A stretch of DNA of 64,000 nt from an uncultured Flavobacteriales bacterium (GCA_943788755.1 CALSRM010000003.1:434001-498000); one strand, 5' to 3'. Positions 10,331 to 20,068 are shown, counted from the stretch's first letter. The notes: generated from the letters alone by a model not told the origin. Program-made: numbers and translations.

Positions 10331-11154
10331 CTGTTTCCTAAACTATCACCACAGTACTTGCAAAATTCGGCATTATTATCGTGTCCTTCTTTTGAGCAGG
10401 ATGGGCAAGACTGTGTATTTAGCGCGGTCTCTCGTGAAGATAGCATGCCGGTGGTGACAACGAATACCGTAGGAATAACAATAATAGAATAGCCCATTAC
10501 CATAATTAAAGATGCAAAGACTTGCCCCAAAACAGTTTGAGGAGCTATATCTCCATATCCTACGGTTGTGAGTGTAACAACAGCCCAATAAACGCATCTT
10601 GGAATACTTGTAAACCCATCTTTAGGGTCTTCAATCATATAAATAATAGTTCCCATTATGGTAACAATTGAGAAAACTGCAACTAAAAAAACAATTATTT
10701 TTGGGCGCATTGCTATTAAAATACTTTTGAATGCTTTAGCTTCTTTAAGATATCTAGCTAGTTTTAATATTCTGAACACCCTCAATAAACGTATCGATCT
10801 TATTGCCGCCATCGATGATGCTCCAGTAATAAATAACCCAAGATACGTTGGTAAAATTGATAGTAAATCAATTAATCCATAAAAGCTAAAAATATACTTA
10901 AGAGGTTTTTTTATTGAAATGATTCGAGTAATGTATTCAATTGAGAAAAGGATCGTCAATCCCCATTCGATTATATTTAAAGTCTGTCCGTGTTCTATTC
11001 GTATAGAATTAACGCTTTCTAGCATGACGGTAGCAACACTTCCAAGAATCAGAATTAATAAAACAATGTCAAATAATTTTCCAGCCCGCGTATCTGCTTC
11101 GAAAATCACTTCGTGTAGTGTGTTTTTCCAGGACATCGACTTAGATGGAGCCAT
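10327..11154 (-). CDS. Voltage-gated potassium-channel-like protein with C-terminal zinc ribbon
   Basis: This is a six-transmembrane channel subunit. S1-S3 lie at about residues 25-105. S4 carries regularly spaced arginines (RSIRLLRVFRILKLARYLK). The pore loop has the K+ selectivity filter TTVGYGD, followed by S6. The tail (about 252-275) contains CPSC and CKYC separated by 11 residues, a likely zinc ribbon not needed for a plain channel. It lies 5 bp downstream of the SiaC-like gene on the same strand, so the two are very likely one transcript. Its stop overlaps that of the convergent T9SS cargo gene. The K+ channel fold is clear; voltage gating and the role of the ribbon are inferred. Confidence 0.9.
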   Translation of the reverse strand: MAPSKSMSWKNTLHEVIFEADTRAGKLFDIVLLILILGSVATVMLESVNSIRIEHGQTLNIIEWGLTILFSIEYITRIISIKKPLKYIFSFYGLIDLLSILPTYLGLFITGASSMAAIRSIRLLRVFRILKLARYLKEAKAFKSILIAMRPKIIVFLVAVFSIVTIMGTIIYMIEDPKDGFTSIPRCVYWAVVTLTTVGYGDIAPQTVLGQVFASLIMVMGYSIIVIPTVFVVTTGMLSSRETALNTQSCPSCSKEGHDNNAEFCKYCGDSLGNS

Positions 11155-11159
11155 CTTTT

Positions 11160-11567
11160 TTAGGTTAAAAAATCAAATTTAGCAACCTCAACAACTTTAA
11201 CAGCGCTACTAAGAGACTCTTTATAATAAAGCCCTAGGTCTTTCATATCTTCATCCCCATTTTCATAAACCCATGTTATTTCAACTTCTGTCTTCATGCT
11301 AATCATGTTATCCAATAATTTCATCATACCCGTTATTATTGAAACAGAACTACTATTTAGATAGAGTAGTCCTAAACTCACTTTAGTCTTTGGAGCAGGG
11401 TTTAATGAGTATTCGGCGAGCCACCTAGTAAACTGATAATAGAATTCAGGAGCATTTTCTGGAAATGACCGTCCTTCAATAATAATTTCACCTGTATCCT
11501 TGTTTAAAATAACATGAGGGGTTTTTGCCGAAGAAGCAATTTCTATGTTTTTATATTCAAAATGCAT
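11160..11567 (-). CDS. SiaC-like regulatory phosphoprotein (DUF1987)
   Basis: This 135-residue protein matches the DUF1987/SiaC pattern: an N-terminal T-P-x-V/I beta strand, the GRSFPENAPEFY block (about residues 33-44) and the following WLAEYS. In Pseudomonas, SiaC is switched by phosphorylation through a SiaB kinase and SiaA phosphatase and controls the diguanylate cyclase SiaD. No SiaA, SiaB or SiaD is present nearby. The only close partner is the channel gene 5 bp downstream. The family call rests on motif memory. Control of the channel would be an inference from co-transcription only. Confidence 0.7.
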   Translation of the reverse strand: MHFEYKNIEIASSAKTPHVILNKDTGEIIIEGRSFPENAPEFYYQFTRWLAEYSLNPAPKTKVSLGLLYLNSSSVSIITGMMKLLDNMISMKTEVEITWVYENGDEDMKDLGLYYKESLSSAVKVVEVAKFDFLT

Positions 11568-11588
11568 TGTTAAATTAGTGCAATATAG

Positions 11589-11606
11589 GTATAATATATA
11601 TTATAC
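11589..11606. promoter_or_regulatory. 18-bp perfect AT-rich palindrome
   Basis: GTATAATAT followed by its exact reverse complement lies between the SiaC-like gene and the DUF4249 gene, 22 bp before the SiaC-like start codon. It could be an operator or overlap a promoter. There is no run of T after it to support a terminator. Confidence 0.35.
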
Positions 11607-11616
11607 TTACTAAGGT

Positions 11617-12405
11617 TCAATTACAATAAAGCCATTTGTTATTGCATATGCCCCAAAAAAGCCTATCGCGTCCCCCTCTCAAGTTACTTACAGGGTTTCC
11701 TGGCGCAGCAGATGTTGCGTTCTCACCACTTGCAATTTCTCCTAAAACTTTTAAATAATTGTATGTTTCTTTGTCAATTTCAATAAACTCTATGGATAGG
11801 CTATCGTAATCATTTACTGTAACATCAAACAATGGATATTGCGTTTCCACACCATTTATAAGTAAGTCGTCTAATAAACTTATCTGATTGTCTTTGTCGC
11901 CATTTATAGTCGCTTTAAATCTGTAAAAGTTTTCTTCAGACTCTTTATCCGACCAATGCATCAAAACAAACCATTCTGGGTCTCCAAAACCTCCTGAGTT
12001 CAAAAAATAAGATAGCGAATCTAAATGAGTAGTGTCTGGCAAGTAAGTGCTTGCAGTTATGGTTTGATTACCTGTAACTACTTCAAGATTATAGGTGGTT
12101 TTTAGCTGTCCTATAAGAGTTGGATTTGAATAATAACCTGGTTCAGATTCAGCTAAAATATGCACTACGCCTCCATCGTCAGTGATTGTAACCATCGCAT
12201 CTGATATTGCCTGGAAATCATTGTTTTGATAAAACCCTCCTGACTTTGAGAGGATGACATAATTTTGCGCGGAATCATTCGATACAATAGCGTCGACTAC
12301 TATCTTCTGGTCTGCTTCATTCAACTCAATTAAAATAACTTTTTCGCAAGATGTATTGAAAGCCAAGATTGCTAATGCAATGATATATATGTGTAGAACT
12401 TTCAT
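11617..12405 (-). CDS. DUF4249-type lipoprotein, partner of TonB receptor
   Basis: The N-terminus is a lipoprotein signal with the Cys at about residue 20 (FNTSCEK). It is followed by the hallmark start of DUF4249 proteins: I-E-L-N-E-A-D-Q-K-I-V-V-D-A, then V-S-N-D, and a Thr/Asp-rich beta-sandwich that includes AMVTITDDGG. The gene begins 2 bp after the stop of the TonB receptor and is clearly in the same transcript. DUF4249 lipoproteins regularly accompany TonB receptors in this phylum and probably sit at the outer membrane as a substrate-binding or lid component. The C-terminus (LFWGICNNKWLYCN) looks slightly short but is otherwise ordinary. Confidence 0.8.
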   Translation of the reverse strand: MKVLHIYIIALAILAFNTSCEKVILIELNEADQKIVVDAIVSNDSAQNYVILSKSGGFYQNNDFQAISDAMVTITDDGGVVHILAESEPGYYSNPTLIGQLKTTYNLEVVTGNQTITASTYLPDTTHLDSLSYFLNSGGFGDPEWFVLMHWSDKESEENFYRFKATINGDKDNQISLLDDLLINGVETQYPLFDVTVNDYDSLSIEFIEIDKETYNYLKVLGEIASGENATSAAPGNPVSNLRGGRDRLFWGICNNKWLYCN

Positions 12406-12407
12406 AA

Positions 12408-14773
12408 TTAAAATTTAAAATTGTAAGCAATTGATGGAATTATTTTAAAAAGTGCTAGTTGAACAGCTTCCGTTTGTCCCGGGTTTGCCTCACTTTCTTG
12501 AAATGAGATTTGATACGCATTTTCTCTTGCATATGCGTTATAAACTGAAAAATTCCAGTTGGATTCCCATTTCTTTTTAACCTTTATTTCTTTTTGTGTT
12601 TCTGGATCGATACGCGTTTTAAACTTATCGTTATACAAGGTAACTCCTACATCCAGCCTATGGTAATCTGGCATTCTATAACCATTTCTTTCTGTATAAT
12701 AATTGGCTACAATACCATCCAATTGATATTTTCCGCTTGGGAAAGTTACAGCATTTCCAGTGTAGTAAACCCAACTCACAGATGCTTTTATTTTTTCCGA
12801 AAACCCATACATTGCAACAATCGAAATATCATGGGTCCTATCTTGACGAGCAGGAAACCAGCTCGCAGAATTAATTTCATCAAATTTCTTTTCTGTACGC
12901 GCCAAAGTATATCCGAGCCAACCCGTAAGCTTTCCTTTATTTTTCCGAATTAATATTTCTGCACCATATGCCCTACCAACTCCATAAACAAGCTCGCCTT
13001 CTACGAATTCGTTTAGCAGTACTTCTGCACCTGTTTTATAGTCGATTATATTATTCATAGGCTTGTAATATGACTCCACTGAAAACTCGTAAGTATTATC
13101 TTGGAGGTTTCTAAAATATCCTATGGTAAATTGATCCGAAAGTTGTGGCTTAATATTATTACTACTCGGCATCCAAATATCCGTAGGGCTAGAAGCTGTT
13201 GAGTTAGATAGTAAATGAAGGTATTGATATCCTCTTGAATAAGATGCTTTCATAGAACTATATTCGTCTAACATAAAAGTAGCAGCTATGCGCGGTTCTA
13301 ATCCATGATATTGCTGAAAAACTTCATTTTTACCGTAGTATGTTGTATCTGATACATCGCCATTTTCATCGTAGCTATAAACATCTTGCTCTCCAATAGC
13401 ATAAAAAGATGAATACCTTAATCCATAATTAGCAGATAATCGATTAGAAATTTTCCATTCATCTAATAAATATGCCGACCCTTCAACTGACCTTTTGTCT
13501 TGGACATTCAGATTAGCAATGATTCCATCAGGCTCAATGCTGTTTATTCCTCCCGGTGAAATTTTGTGCGTAAGAACATTAAACCCAAATTTCACATTGT
13601 GCATATCATTCGCAAACCATTGATAATCCTGTTTAAATGTCCAGTCTTTTATTACAGAGGCAATATTGAAGCCGGCACCGCCTATTGTAATTTTGTAATC
13701 ATAATTACTGTAAATAATAGAGGTGTTGGAAAAGAGCTTGTTAGAGTAAATATGGTTCCATCGCAAAGTTGCAGTTGTATTACCCCATTCGAATCCAAAA
13801 GATTCTCCAAAACCAAATTTATCTTGCCCAAAATAACCCGAAAGAAAAACTCTGTCTTTTTCTCCAAAAGAATAGTTGGCTTTTGCATTTATATCATAAA
13901 AATAAAGCGTTGACTCTCTCCTAGAGCTGTCTTTGGAAAGCTTCAAGAAAGTGTCTGCGTAAGTTCTTCTTCCCGAAACAAAAAAAGAACCTTTGTCCTT
14001 CACTATAGGCGCTTCTATTAATAATCTCGACGAGATTAAACCTATTCCACCAGAGGCACTAAACTTCTTATTATTTCCCTCTTTCATTTTTATGTCCATA
14101 ACAGAAGACAATCTACCCCCATATTCTGCAGGAATTCCGCCTTTCATAAGATTTATGTCTTTTAAAGCATCTGAATTAAACACAGAAAAAAAGCCCAATA
14201 AATGCGAGGCATTGTAAACGGGAGCTTCATCTAATAAAATTAAGTTCTGATCTGAAGCACCGCCTCTAACATTAAATCCTGAACTACCCTCACCAGCGCT
14301 TTGAACGCCGGGTAATAGAGTAACTGTTTTTAAAACATCCTTTTCTCCAAAAAGCACCGGGATCGTTTCAATGTCCTTGGGCTTAAGCCTAACCGCACTG
14401 CCGTCTGTATTAGTTAAGTTTTGGTTTTCTTTTTCCGCTGTAATTTCAAGTGCAGCCATAACTTCTGAGCTATTAGAAAGCTCTAAACCTATCACTAAGT
14501 TTTTTTCGAGGACAATTTTTTTGTTTACCGTGTTATACCCCACATAACTATATGATATGGTGTGATCTCCTTGTGGAAGGGTAAGCGAATAAAACCCATA
14601 ACTGTTTGTTACCGTTCCTACACCACTTAAATTTGTTACAGAGACGTAAACCCCGATTAAATCTTCACCGTCAGTTGAGTCTTTAACGGTGCCAGAAATC
14701 GTAAATTTTTCTTGCCCATTGTATCAACTGGGTTGAAAAAATCATTAGCAGAAATAAAATCTCGATTAATCAT
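12408..14773 (-). CDS. TonB-dependent receptor, 5' end frameshifted
   Basis: Outer-membrane importer: plug domain (GGASDQNLILLDEAPVYN and PAEYGGRLSSVMD) followed by a 22-strand-type barrel ending in a terminal Phe. The reading frame is open from 14723 and encodes a carboxypeptidase-like domain (KFTISGTVKDS onward), but it has no ATG there: a TGA lies at 14724-14726. The first available start, GTG at 14543, would cut that domain off. A good signal peptide sits just upstream in other frames. Starting at ATG 14773, it reads MINR, then after one extra base (14761) ILFLLMIFSTQLIQ, then after one further extra base GQEKFTISG. Two single-base changes therefore break the signal peptide. Either the gene is inactive or the sequence has two errors. 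The substrate is unknown; DUF4249 is the partner. Confidence 0.8.
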
Positions 14774-14861
14774 AGCGAGTCACCTTAGGTTTGTTTAATG
14801 AACGACCGTACAAAGTTAAACAAAATTATATATATTGAGTTTATATTTATTGTAAAATTTG

Positions 14862-15464
14862 TTAAAACAACTCTTTTCCGTTCGATGCAAACAACTTTAT
14901 AGCAATGGCCAAAAGTATTATTCCGAATACTTTTTCTAGTACAGCCATTCCGCCCTTACCCAAAAGCTTTTCAATCCCAGCAGTAAGCTTTAAAACCACA
15001 AAAACGCAAATGAGGTTTAATATAATAGCAGCCAAAATATTCACCTGCGCAAACTCTGCTCTCAGAGATATAATAGAAGTCATTGTTCCGGCTCCAGCAA
15101 TTACCGGAAATGCTAACGGCACGATTGAAGCTGTTCGTGACGAAGAACTGTCTTGTTTGTGTTTAAATATCTCTATCCCTAAAACCATTTCTAAAGCCAT
15201 AAAAAACAGGACAAATGACCCTGCTACAGCAAACTCATTTATTCCAACCCCAATCACACTCAAAATTGATTCTCCTAAAAAAAGGAAGCCAATCATTATT
15301 AAAGTTGCAACTGCTGTTGCTCCAAGCGGATGAATAGACCCCGCCGATTGTTTTATTTTGATAATAATTGGCATAGAACCTATTATATCAATAACTGCAA
15401 ATAATATCATTGATGCTACTCCGACCTCTTTCAAGTCGAAACCAAAAAAAACTGATGCGAACAT
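14862..15464 (-). CDS. MarC family integral membrane protein
   Basis: This 200-residue, roughly six-helix inner-membrane protein has the family's features: an N-terminal D-x-x-G-S-M-P segment (VIDIIGSMPI, about residues 25-34) and a central PLAFPVIAGAGTMTSII block after the hydrophilic loop. MarC proteins (UPF0056) have no agreed function; early links to multiple antibiotic resistance were not upheld. It lies 2 bp after purN on the same strand, so it is probably co-transcribed. Confidence 0.88.
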   Translation of the reverse strand: MFASVFFGFDLKEVGVASMILFAVIDIIGSMPIIIKIKQSAGSIHPLGATAVATLIMIGFLFLGESILSVIGVGINEFAVAGSFVLFFMALEMVLGIEIFKHKQDSSSSRTASIVPLAFPVIAGAGTMTSIISLRAEFAQVNILAAIILNLICVFVVLKLTAGIEKLLGKGGMAVLEKVFGIILLAIAIKLFASNGKELF

Positions 15465-15466
15465 AA

Positions 15467-16036
15467 TTATTTAATTTTTAAGATGTATTCTTCTATTGTT
15501 TTTGGAAAATGGGATTTTTCCAAAACGCTGACTTTCTGTGCTAAGGTTTTAGGGGTATCGCTTTGATTCAAAGAACATTCAAATTGATCGATAGTTGCTC
15601 CCTCGTCATACCTTTCATTTACCAAGTGAATTGTAATCCCTGACTTTTTTTCTTTAGCTGCAATTACTGCATTATGGACATTCATTCCATACATGCCTTT
15701 TCCTCCATAATCTGGTAACAAAGCAGGATGTACGTTGATAATTTTATTAGGGTATAAATCAATTAAACTTTGAGGAACTTTTAATAAAAACCCTGCAAGA
15801 ATAACTAAATCCACTTTTCTCTCTGCTAAAAATTCTTCTACTTTAATTGAATTGTCAAATTCTTCTTTGCTAAAAATAAGCGTGGGAATACCAGCTTTTT
15901 TGGCATGATTCAGTGCACCAGCACCAGCCTTATTACACAGCACAGCAACAACGTTTATCAAGTCGTTTGACTTAAAATGTTGTATAATGTTGTAAACATT
16001 ACTCCCTGTCCCTGAAGCGAATAAAGCTATGTTCAT
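15467..16036 (-). CDS. purN: Phosphoribosylglycinamide formyltransferase
   Basis: PurN transfers a formyl group from 10-formyl-tetrahydrofolate to GAR in purine synthesis. The 189-residue length is typical. The phosphate-binding loop FASGTGSN is at 6-13. The catalytic Asn and His are in INVHPALLP (N101, H103), and the catalytic Asp is D144 in RYDEG. It is followed by marC after 2 bp. A Bacteroidota -7 element (TACCTTTG, complement of 16060-16067) lies 24 bp upstream of the start. Confidence 0.95.
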   Translation of the reverse strand: MNIALFASGTGSNVYNIIQHFKSNDLINVVAVLCNKAGAGALNHAKKAGIPTLIFSKEEFDNSIKVEEFLAERKVDLVILAGFLLKVPQSLIDLYPNKIINVHPALLPDYGGKGMYGMNVHNAVIAAKEKKSGITIHLVNERYDEGATIDQFECSLNQSDTPKTLAQKVSVLEKSHFPKTIEEYILKIK

Positions 16037-16059
16037 TTCTTTCGTTTAATAGTTCTGTG

Positions 16060-16067
16060 CAAAGGTA
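16060..16067 (-). promoter_or_regulatory. -7 promoter element for purN
   Basis: On the minus strand the bases read TACCTTTG, matching the Bacteroidota -7 consensus TAnnTTTG, 23 bp before the purN ATG. No clear -33 TTG lies at the right distance, so this is a moderate call. Confidence 0.45.
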
Positions 16068-16265
16068 AATCCAAAACGTATAGAATGGGGTAAAAAAGCA
16101 AATATTTATTATATTCTTCAAGAAGTTGAATTTCTCTTTTCAATGGTTTAGCTTTTACGAATTACTTTATCTGAGGATTCCGGCTATTAAACTATTTTTC
16201 TATATATTTCTAAATTTGGACAAACTACTTTTAAAATCATAAACACAAAACCTATCTATTAGCAC

Positions 16266-16937
16266 ATGAGCGAAAGCAGCTGCCCTTTTATAAAATACAC
16301 TCCGATTAGTCTAACAGAACAAGAGCCATTGGAAAAAAGCTTGTCTTTTTATTACTTCATTAATAAAAGAAGAAGCGTACGTTAGTTTTCGAATAAACTC
16401 GCAAGTAGTAAGGTAATAGAAAATTTTATCTTAACGGCATCTTCTGCGTCTTCAGGCGCACAAACAACCGAGGACTTTTTGTGTTGTTCCCAATGCAGAG
16501 TTAAAAAGTAGAATTAGAGGGTTAGCTGAAAATGAGGGGAAAATTAGTTACGAAGGAAGGATGAGTGATTCTTGGATTAGGGAATTGGGGCCATTAGGGA
16601 CAAATTGGATGAAAGAATTTATAGATATCGCTCCTTGGTTAATAATTGTCATGAAAAAAGCCTATGGTTTTGACGAAAATGGTGAAAAATTAAACTACTA
16701 CTGTGTAAATGAAAGCGTAAGGATCGCGTATGAATTTTAATTACTGCAATACATAACACCGGTTTAGTCACTTTAACACACACTCCAAGTCCTATTAATT
16801 TTCTAACAGAAGCCTTAAATAGATCCGCAAATAAACGCCCTTACTTGTTGATGCCAATGGGTTATACAGATAAAAATGATTTGGGGCCAGATTTAAAAAG
16901 AAAAGATTTATCAGAGGTGGTTGCGTACTATGAATAA
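16266..16937 (+). pseudogene. Decayed nitroreductase / iodotyrosine-deiodinase-family gene
   Basis: About 1 kb here has no intact gene, but a complete FMN-dependent nitroreductase-superfamily protein can be read by joining three frames. ATG 16266 gives an N-terminus with SFYYFINKRRSVR, then a TAG at 16383 where the family has an acidic residue, then FSNK and ENFILTASSASSG. A one-base loss near 16455 shifts to AHKQPRTFCVVPNAELKS, then YEGRMSDSWIRELG and TNWMKEF. Near 16737 a further base is missing before LITAIHNTGLVTLTHTPSP and the C-terminal GPDLKRKDLSEVV. The order of motifs matches iodotyrosine deiodinase-like proteins (RRSVR, SGA-x-x-x-PWTF, DLKRK). The invariant Trp of PWTF is Arg, and a Gly in the VGIA motif is Arg. 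One nonsense codon, two frameshifts and two conserved-site changes show true decay. Confidence 0.85.
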
Positions 16938-17040
16938 GTTCTTAATAACGTATTTATAATAACTTTAATGAAAAGAATTTTGTTGGATTAACGAAATGTA
17001 TTTTATTTGCAATTAGATTTAAATAATTAAAAAAAAAATC

Positions 17041-17274
17041 ATGTCAGATATTCAATCAAGAGTTATCTCAATTATCGTAGATAAATTGGGCGTAGATGAA
17101 GGAGAAGTAACTTCAGAAGCAAGTTTTACAAACGATCTAGGAGCAGATTCTTTAGACACTGTAGAATTAATTATGGAATTTGAAAAAGAATTCAACATTG
17201 CTATTCCAGATGATCAAGCAGAAAAAATTGCTACTGTAGGTGATGCTATCTCTTACATTGGAGATAACAAATAA
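17041..17274 (+). CDS. acpP: Acyl carrier protein
   Basis: This 77-residue acidic carrier protein for fatty-acid synthesis is modified by 4'-phosphopantetheine on Ser37 in the [15 protein letters not shown] motif. It is followed 34 bp later by fabF and then rnc, the common acpP-fabF-rnc order. An A-rich leader precedes the ATG and there is no Shine-Dalgarno sequence. Confidence 0.98.
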   Translation: MSDIQSRVISIIVDKLGVDEGEVTSEASFTNDLGADSLDTVELIMEFEKEFNIAIPDDQAEKIATVGDAISYIGDNK

Positions 17275-17308
17275 ATTTATCTTTCTTTTTTAACTTCTAT
17301 AAGCTATT

Positions 17309-18562
17309 ATGGAAAAGAAGCGCGTTGTTGTAACAGGAATGGGAGCATTGACTCCGATTGGCAATACTCTAGATGAGTATTGGAACAATCTTATTAATGG
17401 GGTAAGTGGTGCTGCGCCTATTCAGCAATTTGATGCTTCGCAATTTAAAACACAATTTGCTTGTGAAGTTAAAGGGTTTGGTGTTGAAAGCATTATGCAT
17501 AGAAAAGAGGCTAGAAAACTAGACCCCTTTTCTCAATATGCTGTTGCTACTGCAACTGAAGCCATGGAAGATTCTCGGCTAGACCTTGAAAAGGTAAATT
17601 TAGACAGAGTAGGAGTTATTTGGGGTTCAGGGATTGGAGGTTTACAAACTTTTCAAGAAGAGTGCTTCAACTTTAAAGATGGAGATGGAACCCCACGGTT
17701 CAATCCCTTCTTTATTCCTAAAATGATTGTAGATATTGCTGCAGGCCACATATCTATTAAGTATGGTCTGAGGGGGCCAAACTATGTTACTGTTTCAGCT
17801 TGTGCGTCTGCTACAAATGCCATGATTGATTCCTTAATGCAAATACAATTAGGTAAAGTTGATGTTATGGTAACTGGAGGTTCTGAAGCTGCAGTTAATA
17901 TCGCGGGTATTGGAGGCTTTAATGCTCTACAGGCCCTTTCTAAAAGAAACGACTCCCCAAAGACGGCTTCTAGGCCATTTGATGCAACCCGTGATGGGTT
18001 TGTTTTGGGAGAAGGTTCTGGAGCTTTAATTTTTGAAGAATTAGAGCATGCGAAAGCAAGAGGCGCAAAAATATATGCTGAAGTAGTTGGTGGAGGAATG
18101 ACTGCCGACGCACATCATATCACAGCTCCACATCCGGATGGGACAGGAGCTTCAAGCGTTATGAAGTTGGCCCTAGAAGACGCTGGTCTGGACCCAACTG
18201 CAGTTGATTACGTTAATGTACATGGAACATCAACTCCACTTGGAGATATTGCTGAAACAAAAGCAATTAAAGAAGTATTTGGAGAACATGCTTACAACCT
18301 TAATATTAGCTCAACTAAGTCTATGACAGGTCACTTATTAGGAGCAGCAGGAGCTATTGAGGCAATAGCTTGTGTAAAAGCAGTTCAAGAAGATATTGTT
18401 CCTCCAACAATTAACTTTGAGCACGAAGACGAAAACATTGATTACAAATTGAACTTTACATTTCACAAAGCAGAAAAGAGAACAGTTGATGTTGCGTTAA
18501 GTAATACATTTGGTTTTGGAGGTCACAACACATCGGTGATTGTGAAAAAATACGTTGACTAA
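17309..18562 (+). CDS. fabF: Beta-ketoacyl-ACP synthase II
   Basis: This enzyme elongates fatty acids by condensing malonyl-ACP with acyl-ACP. At 417 residues it has the Cys-His-His triad: C165 in VSACASATNAM, H305 in NVHGTSTPLGD and H342 in MTGHLLGAAG. The C-terminal glycine motif NTFGFGGHN is intact. It lies between acpP and rnc. Confidence 0.98.
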   Translation: MEKKRVVVTGMGALTPIGNTLDEYWNNLINGVSGAAPIQQFDASQFKTQFACEVKGFGVESIMHRKEARKLDPFSQYAVATATEAMEDSRLDLEKVNLDRVGVIWGSGIGGLQTFQEECFNFKDGDGTPRFNPFFIPKMIVDIAAGHISIKYGLRGPNYVTVSACASATNAMIDSLMQIQLGKVDVMVTGGSEAAVNIAGIGGFNALQALSKRNDSPKTASRPFDATRDGFVLGEGSGALIFEELEHAKARGAKIYAEVVGGGMTADAHHITAPHPDGTGASSVMKLALEDAGLDPTAVDYVNVHGTSTPLGDIAETKAIKEVFGEHAYNLNISSTKSMTGHLLGAAGAIEAIACVKAVQEDIVPPTINFEHEDENIDYKLNFTFHKAEKRTVDVALSNTFGFGGHNTSVIVKKYVD

Positions 18563-18576
18563 ATAGTATATTAAGC

Positions 18577-19281
18577 TTGCTGTTCAATCGAAAATCAAAC
18601 GTTAAAAATTCTCATTTACAGTTATTTATTCGTCAAAGTTTTGGGTTTAAACCCAAAAATCTGGGGTTGTATGCTCAGGCATTTAGCCATAAGTCGGTAG
18701 CAAAAAAAAATACCAAGGGATTAAAACTAAGTAATGAAAGGCTTGAGTTTTTAGGGGACTCTGTTATTTCAACCATTGTTTCTGAATATCTGTTTGAAAA
18801 ATTTCCTAATGAGGACGAAGGCTATCTCACTCAAATGCGATCAAAAATCGTAAGCCGAAAAAGTCTGAATTCATTAGGAGAAAAAATTGGACTAGAACCT
18901 TTTGTAAAATATTTAAAGGGCAACTTTCCCTACAAATCATTGTTAGGCAATGTATTTGAGGCTTTTTTTGGGGCAGTCTACCTAGATAGGGGATATAAAA
19001 AAGCAAAGGAAGTATTTATTATATATATACTTGAGCGCTATATTGATTTAGAAAATTTGGAGGCAATTAATATTGACCACAAAAGTCAGTTATTGATTTA
19101 TTGCCAGAAAAATAAATTAGAACTCGAATTTAAAACCCTAAAGGAAGAAACGGAAAAAGGATCAGTTACGTTTACTATGGGCGCTTTCATTAATGGCGAG
19201 TTAAAAGGGCAGTCAACCGCTCTATCAAAAAGAAGTGCCGAACAAGCTGCGGCAGAAATTGCTTCTCAAGAAATTATTTAG
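18577..19281 (+). CDS. rnc: Ribonuclease III
   Basis: RNase III is the double-strand-specific endonuclease for rRNA processing and mRNA decay. The catalytic signature NERLEFLGDS (E54, E57, D61) and the second acidic site NVFEA (E128) are present. The position equal to E. coli Asp114 is Asn (N125). A dsRNA-binding domain closes the protein (about 165-234, with AEQAAAEIA). The only start fitting the conserved N-terminus is TTG at 18577, 14 bp after fabF. The last 8 bp overlap the convergent pseudouridine synthase gene. Confidence 0.93.
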   Translation: MLFNRKSNVKNSHLQLFIRQSFGFKPKNLGLYAQAFSHKSVAKKNTKGLKLSNERLEFLGDSVISTIVSEYLFEKFPNEDEGYLTQMRSKIVSRKSLNSLGEKIGLEPFVKYLKGNFPYKSLLGNVFEAFFGAVYLDRGYKKAKEVFIIYILERYIDLENLEAINIDHKSQLLIYCQKNKLELEFKTLKEETEKGSVTFTMGAFINGELKGQSTALSKRSAEQAAAEIASQEII

Positions 19282-20068
19282 ACGTTTTTAGAAACCCGAC
19301 TTCTTTTTTGTCTAGTATTCTCCATTTCCCTCGCGTAACTTTTCCTTTCTTAAGCCCTGCAAACTCAATTCTATCTAGTTTTACAACATCGTAGCTTAAA
19401 TGCTCAAACATTCTTCTTACAACTCTGTTTTTTCCGGAATGAATTGCTACCAAAACAATAGTTTTTTGACCTCGAGCACCATTATACTCTGCACTATCAA
19501 AAACACTTATCCCGTCTTCTAGTTCAACGCCTTCCGTTAACTTTTCCAAATCGGCCTCTTCAACAGGTTTATCCAACACGGCTTCGTATATTTTTTTCAC
19601 TTCATAGCTAGGGTGAGTAAGTCTTTTGGTTAATTCTCCGTCGTTTGTAAATAACAACAACCCTGTAGTGTTTCTGTCTAATCGACCAACCGGATAAACT
19701 CTTTCTGCGCAGGCTCCTTCTATTAGCTCCATAACCGTTTGTCGATCGTGCGTGTCTGAAACCGTGGTGATATAGTTTTTTGGTTTATTTAGTAGAATGT
19801 ATTTAAAGCGCTCTTTTTTTAATCTTTTCCCCAAATACCGTACATCATCTGAATCACTAACTTTATGTCCCATTTCAGTAACAGCATCTCCATTTACCGT
19901 TACATCTCCTTTCGCTATCAGCTTATCTGCTTCACGCCTAGAACACACACCTGCATTTGCAATGTATTTATTTAAACGGATGTTTTCGACAACCTCCTTA
20001 CTCGTTTCCGATTTATTTGAAATCGTTTTTGATTTGTTCGAGTAGTTTTTTCCTTTCTTATTTCCCAT
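19274..20068 (-). CDS. 23S/16S rRNA pseudouridine synthase, RsuA/RluB type
   Basis: A basic N-terminal extension (1-28) leads into an S4 RNA-binding domain (RLNKYIANAGVCSRREADKL, about 31-50) and the catalytic domain with GRLDRNTTGLLLFTNDG, where the nucleophile is D131. The family converts specific rRNA uridines to pseudouridine. RluB is the likely equivalent, but RluB, RluE, RluF and RsuA cannot be separated by eye. The gene overlaps the 3' end of rnc by 8 bp on the opposite strand. Confidence 0.9.
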   Translation of the reverse strand: MGNKKGKNYSNKSKTISNKSETSKEVVENIRLNKYIANAGVCSRREADKLIAKGDVTVNGDAVTEMGHKVSDSDDVRYLGKRLKKERFKYILLNKPKNYITTVSDTHDRQTVMELIEGACAERVYPVGRLDRNTTGLLLFTNDGELTKRLTHPSYEVKKIYEAVLDKPVEEADLEKLTEGVELEDGISVFDSAEYNGARGQKTIVLVAIHSGKNRVVRRMFEHLSYDVVKLDRIEFAGLKKGKVTRGKWRILDKKEVGFLKTSK

